A stretch of 14,091 bases of DNA, from positions 1 through 14,091 of the forward strand of contig JAEOUJ010000374.1 of the NCBI GenBank assembly GCA_016839405.1, read 5' to 3'. The notes under the pieces are model-generated. The model was not told where the DNA came from. It saw only the letters and a program-made list of their open reading frames with translations, and ran no database searches. The first letter of the stretch is position 1; each line of letters starts with the position of its first letter. The translations under genes were made by a program, and so were the position numbers. This document shows positions 1 to 4,821 of this stretch, piece after piece. The DNA is from Candidatus Gerdarchaeota archaeon (GTDB taxonomy: Archaea; Asgardarchaeota; Heimdallarchaeia; JABLTI01).

Positions 1-1
1 A

Positions 2-874
2 AATGGTGATGGTTTTTTAGAGGTGCTGGTGGGTTCACAGGATAATAATCTTTACTGTTTAAATAGAACTGGTGGCAAAATGTGGAGTTACACACTCAGC
101 AACTATGTTCGTTCATCACCAACTGTCTTTGATCTTGATGGAGATGGTGTGTTTGAAGTACTTTTTGGTGCAAGTGATAATAGAGTTTATTGTTTGGCTT
201 TTTATGGAGTAATTGCAAGTGGCAAGGCGCCATGGTATACTTATCGTGGATCAATATTTCGTACTGGGCGAATGGATAGTGATAGTGACTATATAGATGA
301 TCAAACAGAAATTTATTTCAATACCAATCCATTAGATGCAGATACTGATGCTGATAATTTAGCAGATTGGGTTGAAATCCTTTATATTAAGACTGATCCA
401 ACAGATCCGGATACAGATGATGATGCACTAAACGATGGTGAAGAAATTTATCTGGGATTAGATGGATACTATACTGATCCATTTGATGATGATTGTGATA
501 ATGATGGTTTATTGGATGGTGAAGAGTACAGTTATTCTACTAATCCAAATGACAGCGATTCTGATGATGATAACTTAACCGATGAAGAAGAAGTTAATAC
601 TTATTTTACTGATCCAAATAATTTCGATTCTGATTTCGATGGCTACACAGATTATCTCGAAATCCTTGAAGGAACTAATCCCAACGATCCTTACGATTTT
701 CCTGTAGTAACTATTACACCTCCTCCTGTTACCATTACTCCACCACCTGACACAGTTACACAGAACAATACTATTACAACCACTGTCGAATCTGGAGTAA
801 TAATAACAACTAGTATAATTGTTTCTTTTCTAGGATTAGCTTTTGCAGTAGTTATCAGAAGATATCGAAGGTAA
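2..874 (+). CDS. Cell-surface FG-GAP propeller/TSP3-stalk protein, C-terminal part (5' end outside window)
   Basis: This is the C-terminal part of an exported, membrane-anchored surface protein; the frame is open through the left edge, so the start is missing. Codons from base 2 give the end of one blade motif (NGDGFLEVLVGSQDNNLYCL), then a complete blade with DLDGDGVFEVLFG and VYCL. The propeller closes with SGKAPWYTYRG and FRTG. Next, about 145 residues are rich in DxDxDxxxDxEE units of the bacterial TSP3 calcium-binding type. A Pro/Thr linker (repeated TITPPP) leads to a hydrophobic helix of about 20 residues and the basic tail RRYRR, so the stalk faces outward and the tail inward. The same blade-to-stalk junction (APWxTxxGxxFRTGxMDSDSD) occurs in the minus-strand protein at 4774-6906, so the two are paralogs with different anchors. 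Ligand unknown; adhesion or surface-layer roles are only guesses. Confidence 0.85.
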   Translation, partial: NGDGFLEVLVGSQDNNLYCLNRTGGKMWSYTLSNYVRSSPTVFDLDGDGVFEVLFGASDNRVYCLAFYGVIASGKAPWYTYRGSIFRTGRMDSDSDYIDDQTEIYFNTNPLDADTDADNLADWVEILYIKTDPTDPDTDDDALNDGEEIYLGLDGYYTDPFDDDCDNDGLLDGEEYSYSTNPNDSDSDDDNLTDEEEVNTYFTDPNNFDSDFDGYTDYLEILEGTNPNDPYDFPVVTITPPPVTITPPPDTVTQNNTITTTVESGVIITTSIIVSFLGLAFAVVIRRYRR

Positions 875-883
875 ATTTAAAGC

Positions 884-920
884 AATTGAGATTTCTATTT
901 GAATTTCAATTTTTTATTTC
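884..920 (+). terminator. Hairpin plus T-tract terminator of the left-edge surface protein gene
   Basis: An 11-bp stem with two G-U pairs (884-894 with 901-911) and a 6-nt loop is followed directly by TTTTTATTTC. It begins 10 bases after the TAA of the upstream gene. Position and T-tract fit a transcription terminator; folding was done by eye. Confidence 0.6.
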
Positions 921-1033
921 TTTATGAATTGAATTCTGATATTTGGATTGATTTTTTATTTAAAATGATAAAATAAAAATTAGTGAATAACAAATTATGA
1001 TTTAACTCTTTAGTCTTTTAAAAAGAAAATAAA

Positions 1034-1205
1034 CTAGTAAGGATTGTGCGAGATAATCCCTTTGAATGCATTATCAAAATCTATCTCAAACTGACATCTA
1101 GAGAGTGAGAAGATTTCTTGGGAGATGGAATCTATCTTTGATAGATTAATTCGGTACATGAGAAGTAAGCTCTGCTCCTCTCTCTATCAAAAATTCTACA
1201 GATAA
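1034..1205. other. Unresolved coding-like or structured segment in a 370-base gap
   Basis: The gap 875-1246 is extremely AT-rich except for this stretch, whose composition resembles coding DNA. On the minus strand, 1159 to 1034 is a 41-codon ATG frame, beginning MYRINLSKID and ending AFKGIISHNPY. On the plus strand, two overlapping frames join by a frameshift near 1105 to give a protein-like reading (NPFECIIKIYLKLTSRE, then EKISWEMESIFDRLIRYM) ending at TAA 1203-1205. It also contains a perfect 8-bp inverted repeat with a 3-nt loop (1129-1136 with 1140-1147). It may be a decayed gene fragment on either strand, a small gene or a structured RNA. I recognise no family. Confidence 0.3.
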
Positions 1206-1246
1206 TTTTTAATTAACTAATAATCACATTTTTATGGGGAATTATT

Positions 1247-2044
1247 TTGGATGATGTTGAGCAGTTAATGGTTAGATACGAAAATAGGAAAGGACAAATT
1301 TGGATATATGTTATTCTAATTATAATTGGGGTGATTGCTTCAATAGTTATTTTTATTGTTGGTGGATATAAAGGATATTTAATTGGAATTGCAGTGCTTA
1401 CTGTAAGTCTTGTTGTTAACCCTATTCTGTATATTTTCTTAAAATCAACAGCAAAAGATGATCTAAAAGAAGCAGTTAATCAACAAGGTGATTTTTGGAA
1501 ATATGAAGCAGTTGAAGAAGCAATTATACACATTGAAACTAATACACCTATTCCATTAGAAAAAATAAATGCTTTTGCAAATGATCAATTAATTCAGAAT
1601 GTAAAAACAAGATATCCTTCCTTAGAAATAGAAAGAATATCAATGTTAATACCAAGTGACACTGTTTATGTTATTCAGGATTTGATATCTAAAAATCCAA
1701 GTTTGGGAACTTATCATCAGGTTGAGCAATTTTTTGTCAAGAACATTTCTAAACTTCAAATACAAATTGATTCATTAAAAGAATTAGCCTGTTATTATTG
1801 TGATTCACCTATCGGTAGAAATCATAAGTTCTGTAGTAATTGCCAAAAGGAAATCTTAATTTGCATTGTATGTAAGCTACCTATTAATTTTGGTTCTGAG
1901 ATAGGTTCTTGTTGTTTATGCAATTCAGTTGCACATTATAATCATTTACAGGAATGGGTAAAAACTCAAGGTAAGTGTCCTAGATGTTTACAAGAAATTA
2001 CTCTTGATGGAATCATTCCCCAATTAGTTAATTTAAAGAAATAA
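1247..2044 (+). CDS. Membrane-anchored zinc ribbon and RING-like domain protein
   Basis: Two membrane helices (about residues 18-40 and 43-66) follow a short basic N-terminus, so the remaining 200 residues should be cytosolic. Residues about 125-168 resemble a winged helix of the kind placed before zinc ribbons in many prokaryotic membrane proteins (weak). C182-x2-C185 and C196-x2-C199 form a zinc ribbon. Then come C206-x2-C209, C222-x2-C225, H230-x2-H233 and C244-P-R-C247, a C2-C2-H2-C2 cross-brace pattern like prokaryotic RING/PHD-type fingers; HLQEW before the last pair recalls the LxxW of RING E3 ligases. RING-like proteins are known in Asgard archaea with ubiquitin-like systems; an E3-like role here is inference, as no E1, E2 or ubiquitin gene is in the window. 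The TTG start has GGGGA (1235-1239) seven bases upstream; the next in-frame Met is residue 8. Confidence 0.75.
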   Translation: MDDVEQLMVRYENRKGQIWIYVILIIIGVIASIVIFIVGGYKGYLIGIAVLTVSLVVNPILYIFLKSTAKDDLKEAVNQQGDFWKYEAVEEAIIHIETNTPIPLEKINAFANDQLIQNVKTRYPSLEIERISMLIPSDTVYVIQDLISKNPSLGTYHQVEQFFVKNISKLQIQIDSLKELACYYCDSPIGRNHKFCSNCQKEILICIVCKLPINFGSEIGSCCLCNSVAHYNHLQEWVKTQGKCPRCLQEITLDGIIPQLVNLKK

Positions 2045-2062
2045 ATATTGTTTCAGTGCAAA

Positions 2063-2116
2063 TTATATATTTAAAAACTAAATAGCAATTAAAGAAGTGA
2101 AGAACAAGTAGGTGAG
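2063..2116 (+). promoter_or_regulatory. TATA-like box and ribosome binding site before the YcxB-like gene
   Basis: TTATATATTT (2063-2072) is a good archaeal TATA candidate. A start about 25 bases on would give a leader of roughly 28 bases carrying AGGTGAG (2110-2116), five bases before the TTG at 2122. The binding site decides this non-ATG start. The box suggests the gene can be transcribed apart from the RING-like gene 77 bases upstream. Confidence 0.45.
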
Positions 2117-2121
2117 TTAGT

Positions 2122-2685
2122 TTGGAAGAGCAACAAGAGAAATTAATGTTTTCTTATACAGAAGAACAAAAAGATTATAGACAAACTTTACTTTTAAATC
2201 TCTATCGTCAAAGCTCACTTATTTTTCTTCATGTGATAATGATAATTACTTTGATAATATCAATAGTTTTGATTGTTATTGATGCTGTTGAATCAAAACC
2301 TCTTGATTATACATATATCGTATATATTGGAATAATACTTTTTATCTCAGCATTTTTCCCATTAACTCTAATACTCACAGCAAAGATGAAATGGGATTCA
2401 TCAATAAATCTCCCAAAAGAGTTTAGCTGGGTTGTTACAAAAGAGCAAGTAATAGTTAATCGTCCTTTTGGTCAGCTAGTTTTTCAATGGGATAATTTTC
2501 ATAAAATTGTTGAATATAAGAACTATTTTTGTTTTCATCTTAATATTCCAGAATATTTTGCTATTCCCAAGAAAGTTTTATCTGATGAACAAATAACTCA
2601 ACTGACTGGCTTGATCATTTCTTCTGTCAATCATTCAAAGGTACGAGTAAATCTAAAGATGAAATCTATTAAGAGAAAGCAATAA
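2122..2685 (+). CDS. YcxB-like membrane protein
   Basis: A 187-residue protein with two hydrophobic helices (about residues 32-52 and 65-87) and a C-terminal soluble domain. The latter matches the YcxB-like pattern: a beta-rich stretch (WVVTKEQVIV), the core QWDNFHKIVEYKNYFCFHL, then IPKKVLSDEQITQLTGLI. YcxB-like proteins are widespread small membrane proteins of unknown function. The tail is very basic (KMKSIKRKQ), which places the domain in the cytosol. Translation starts at TTG with AGGTGAG upstream; the next Met is residue 9. It lies downstream of the RING-like gene on the same strand and may be co-transcribed with it, although it has its own TATA-like box. Family call fairly sure, function unknown. 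Confidence 0.72.
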   Translation: MEEQQEKLMFSYTEEQKDYRQTLLLNLYRQSSLIFLHVIMIITLIISIVLIVIDAVESKPLDYTYIVYIGIILFISAFFPLTLILTAKMKWDSSINLPKEFSWVVTKEQVIVNRPFGQLVFQWDNFHKIVEYKNYFCFHLNIPEYFAIPKKVLSDEQITQLTGLIISSVNHSKVRVNLKMKSIKRKQ

Positions 2686-2887
2686 TAACCCTAAACCTTT
2701 CCCCCTACTGGTCTAGGATTAATTGAATAGGAATTTATGATTGAAATATCGATAAACTGACTTCTCCACATAGCTTATATTATTCACAATTTCTAATTGA
2801 CATTTTATGGTTAAATAATATTACCAAATACTCTGGTTGTGAATTATGAAAAAAGAGAATGCAAAGAATGAATTTCCTCGCAAGAAT

Positions 2888-3205
2888 TTAATCTAATATC
2901 TGTTTCATTTTTTGTCGATAATTCTCATAAGCTTTCCTACCATCACTAGTTAAACTAGCGATACTGTGTGGTTTTTTTCGTACAAATTTCTTCTCTATTT
3001 GCACATAACCTGCTTCTTCAAGTTTTGTTATATGTGATGAAAGATTGCCCCATGATAAATCCGTTTGAACTCTGAGAAAGATAAAATCAGCACTTTTTAA
3101 TATGTAGAGATAAGACATAATCAATAATCGAGTTGGTTCATGTATTAGCTTATCAATATCTGTTAATGTTTTTAGTTTGTCTTTCACATCAATATTATTG
3201 GGCAT
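2888..3205 (-). CDS. Winged-helix transcriptional regulator (HTH_34 type)
   Basis: A 105-residue single-domain DNA-binding protein. KLIHEPTRLLIMSYLY (19-34) is the typical first helix of this small MarR/ArsR-related family. Recognition helix: WGNLSSHITKLEEAGYV (52-68). Wing: EKKFVRKKPHSIASLT (71-86), then a helix, GRKAYENYRQKM, that usually dimerises. The ATG at 3205 overlaps the last 11 bases of the upstream membrane protein gene, so the two are one operon and probably translationally coupled. HTH_34 regulators are often paired with a membrane protein of this kind. Control of its own operon through the inverted repeats at 3869-3908 is inferred. A T-rich tract on the transcribed strand about 30 bases after the stop (2850-2857) may end transcription. 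Confidence 0.85.
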   Translation of the reverse strand: MPNNIDVKDKLKTLTDIDKLIHEPTRLLIMSYLYILKSADFIFLRVQTDLSWGNLSSHITKLEEAGYVQIEKKFVRKKPHSIASLTSDGRKAYENYRQKMKQILD

Positions 3206-3851
3206 TCAATTCTTCTCCTTGAACTGGTTGATATTTTTTCAAGAATTTAACTAGATAAACAATGCCCATAGTAACAATAATCAAACCACCACATATCAAA
3301 GGTATTCCACTATATAATGTATAACCGTAGATGTGAAGCATTTCATTTGTAAAGAGAGCTGCACCTAATACTGCTGCATGCATAAAGATTCTATTGTAAT
3401 TTAATATTATTGCTAATGTGCTAAAAATTACAATAGGTATTAACCCAAATATGAATGCAGTGCCAATTCCAATGCCCTTGAAGGTCAAAATTCCTAGTAC
3501 TGTTAGTATTACTGCAGTTATTGTTAGCATAACAAAGAACGTTAAAATAATAATTGGTAATATTAATCGCTTTCTCTGTTTCGCCTTATGTTTTATTATT
3601 CCAATTCTTGGATATATAATGAATCTCTTAGCTAGTAAAAATCCTATAAATCCCAATAAAAATATCAAAGGACCTAAAAGGGAGTTTATTGGATTGGGAA
3701 GATAATCATAAGCAGCTGAACCAATCCCAAAAGCTATCCATGTAAAACCTATTATCATATCCCATAATCCATCTTCAAAAAAAATCAATGCTATTTTTCT
3801 TTCAAGAGTTTTTAGGTATTTATCATTTGTGAAATCATTTTCGATTGTCAT
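3195..3851 (-). CDS. Six-helix membrane protein paired with an HTH_34 regulator
   Basis: A 218-residue integral membrane protein with about six helices (residues 31-47, 56-76, 97-121, 127-149, 154-175, 180-202). Before helix 1 is ERKIALIFFEDGLWDMIIG; between helices 2 and 3 is the basic loop RFIIYPRIGIIKHKAKQRKR. An N-terminal DGLWD and a YPRIG-plus-basic loop recall a group of bacterial and archaeal membrane proteins encoded beside small winged-helix regulators, from memory and without a family name. Function unknown; there are no catalytic or transporter motifs. The ATG at 3849-3851 lies about 36 bases after the TATA box, with only a weak purine-rich binding site, so the leader is short. 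It is the first gene of the operon and overlaps the regulator by 11 bases. Confidence 0.75.
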   Translation of the reverse strand: MTIENDFTNDKYLKTLERKIALIFFEDGLWDMIIGFTWIAFGIGSAAYDYLPNPINSLLGPLIFLLGFIGFLLAKRFIIYPRIGIIKHKAKQRKRLILPIIILTFFVMLTITAVILTVLGILTFKGIGIGTAFIFGLIPIVIFSTLAIILNYNRIFMHAAVLGAALFTNEMLHIYGYTLYSGIPLICGGLIIVTMGIVYLVKFLKKYQPVQGEELNAQ

Positions 3852-3868
3852 TTTAGCTCTTTTTTAAT

Positions 3869-3908
3869 AAAGTACTTTGTATTATTTATATCTTTGCACT
3901 ACAAAGTA
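3869..3908 (-). promoter_or_regulatory. Promoter embedded in CTTTG/CAAAG inverted repeats (putative operator)
   Basis: Read on the minus strand, a strong TATA box (GATATAAATAAT, 3892-3881) lies about 36 bases before the membrane-protein ATG. It is flanked by TACTTTGTA (3873-3881) and its exact complement TACAAAGTA (3900-3908). Each flank is itself symmetric: AAAGTACTTT (3869-3878) is a perfect palindrome, and CTTTG/CAAAG with a 5-base spacer occupies 3892-3906. A repressor dimer on each would cover the TATA box and start site. The HTH_34 protein of this operon is the obvious candidate (inference). Confidence 0.6.
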
Positions 3909-3952
3909 AATTACCATTCAAATTAAAATTTTAAACAATAACAAAAAATCAA

Positions 3953-4257
3953 TTAAAAACCGGATGTCTTTTTGCCAATAATATCTGCCCACTCGTTTAC
4001 AGCTTCTTCATTCCAATTTCCTCTTTTGCTACTCTTTGTCAATCTATCATTTCTTCGTTATAAAATGTTACATGCTCAGTCATACTTTACTCACAAATTA
4101 AATATTGAATTCTCTTTCAATTGGTCTTTTGATTGAAAGAGATTTCTTCAAAACCTTCTTGTAAATAGGTTTCTTGAGCTACTATAGAGTCTTTGGTGCA
4201 TGTATTTTTGTCGAAAAAATGCTCACTAATAGAAAATTTTGTGAAAAATATTTGTTA
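3953..4257 (-). pseudogene. Decayed minus-strand coding remnant
   Basis: Two protein-like stretches lie head to tail. From about 4254 to 4117 an open frame without any usual start codon ends DSIVAQETYLQEGFEEISF and so on to TGA (4117-4119). Then GTGAG and an ATG at 4083 open MTEHVTFYNEEMID, which meets a stop at 4039. A frame shifted by one base continues with RLTKSSKRGNWNEEAVNEW and DIIGKKTSGF to TAA (3953-3955). Joined, the second part would be about 43 residues; the start VTFYNEEMIDRL faintly resembles a ribbon-helix-helix antitoxin. Composition is coding-like against an AT-rich gap. It could be a broken small gene, an assembly indel or chance. No family recognised. Confidence 0.35.
4111..4142. 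repeat. Perfect 11-bp inverted repeat
   Basis: TCTCTTTCAAT (4111-4121) pairs exactly with ATTGAAAGAGA (4132-4142) around a 10-base loop. It spans the stop of one decayed frame and lies upstream of the MTEHV frame, so it could be a terminator for the first, an operator for the second, or a relic. There is no clear T-tract on the minus-strand side. Confidence 0.5.
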
Positions 4258-4320
4258 ACTACTCTTTTAACCAAAAAATAATTGAATACTTAATATTTTA
4301 TACCTTGGGGTGAGCAATAA

Positions 4321-4416
4321 ATGAGAAAAAAAAGTAAGAATTTTTTAATAATTATTTTGCTAATGAACTTAATTTTGATAAAATCAATAAATGTAGAAAT
4401 GAAGATAGAAAAATAA
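4321..4416 (+). CDS. Possible 31-residue membrane or signal-peptide-like small protein
   Basis: A near-ideal ribosome binding site, GGGGTGAG (4307-4314), lies six bases before an ATG that opens a 31-codon frame. The peptide starts MRKKSKN, continues with a hydrophobic run (FLIIILLMNLILI) and ends polar (NVEMKIEK). That is a signal-peptide or single-helix membrane peptide with nothing after it. A TATA-like TAATATTTTATA (4291-4302) is close upstream, almost too close for a leader that includes the binding site. It may be a real small membrane protein or the front end left from a deleted surface-protein gene. The strong binding site is the main support; the residues alone could arise by chance in AT-rich DNA. 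Confidence 0.35.
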   Translation: MRKKSKNFLIIILLMNLILIKSINVEMKIEK

Positions 4417-4467
4417 TTATTCATCTTCCTCTTCTTCAAGGCTTCTTTTGCTTACTCTTGATTGCAA
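4417..4467 (-). CDS. Tiny possible frame with strong ribosome binding site (low confidence)
   Basis: On the minus strand GGAGGG (4479-4474) lies six bases before a TTG at 4467 that opens a 16-codon frame, MQSRVSKRSLEEEEDE. It ends directly against the stop of the plus-strand 31-codon frame (TAATTA at 4414-4419). The frame is also open upstream to a stop beyond 4500, where it reads ATSNIANENLEGKN, so it could instead be the tail of a decayed gene. A weak call. Confidence 0.2.
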   Translation of the reverse strand: MQSRVSKRSLEEEEDE

Positions 4468-4576
4468 ATTTTTCCCTCCAAATTTTCATTTGCAATATTT
4501 GAAGTAGCATTACGAAATATCTAATTAAGAATCAATATTTTGGAAGATTAATTTTTTGCTGAAATAGTAATTTTAT

Positions 4577-4683
4577 TCATATTATTAGAAAAATAACTCC
4601 TATAGATTTGCAACTATGTTTATACAATATTTCACCCTCCAATTTCAGATAAAGAAAAACTATATACACGTTAACGTTTATAA
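4577..4683 (-). promoter_or_regulatory. Intact-looking promoter, palindrome and ribosome binding site leading into a 16-codon frame
   Basis: Read on the minus strand, TTATAAA (4683-4677 region) is followed by the perfect palindrome ACGTTAACGT (4677-4668), a second TATA-like GTATATAG (4667-4660), and GGAGGGTGA (4640-4632). A TTG at 4627 opens MYKHSCKSIGVIFLII, which stops at 4577-4579. The binding site is nearly identical to that of the surface protein at 4774-6906, and the peptide looks like the first half of a signal peptide. It is best explained as the head of a decayed surface-protein gene; a regulated small peptide is possible. The rest of 4468-4715 holds nothing else I can support. Confidence 0.35.
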
Positions 4684-4714
4684 CTAAAAGAATTTCCTAC
4701 AATGAAAAAAAGAA

Positions 4715-4821
4715 GAGAAATACACTAATGCTGGATAGTGTATTCAATCTTCATATACGAACTTTATATCTATCTAATAGTTCTTCTTTTTATTGTATTT
4801 TACAATGACAATAATTGCGAT
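4715..4821 (-). repeat. Direct repeat copy A: 3' end and terminator of the surface protein gene
   Basis: This segment covers the last 15 or so codons, stop and terminator hairpin of the surface protein gene. It aligns without gaps with 7054-7160 (constant offset 2339), with about ten differences before similarity ends abruptly. Copy A is the functional end of an intact gene. Confidence 0.8.
4719..4744 (-). terminator. Terminator hairpin of the eight-blade surface protein gene
   Basis: AATACACTA (4719-4727) and TAGTGTATT (4736-4744) form a perfect 9-bp stem with an 8-base loop, 30-55 bases after the stop codon. On the minus strand it is followed by a T-rich tract (TCTTCTTTTTTTC). The same hairpin, differing only in one loop base, recurs at 7058-7083. 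Confidence 0.7.

Noticed and set aside
2782..2844. ATTCACAA / TTGTGAAT inverted repeat with a 47-base spacer
   Set aside because: A perfect 8-bp match, but widely spaced in very AT-rich DNA downstream of the regulator; no neighbouring promoter or T-tract supports a role.
2846..2896. 16-codon plus-strand frame MKKENAKNEFPRKNLI
   Set aside because: No ribosome binding site, overlaps the end of the regulator gene, and this length is expected by chance.
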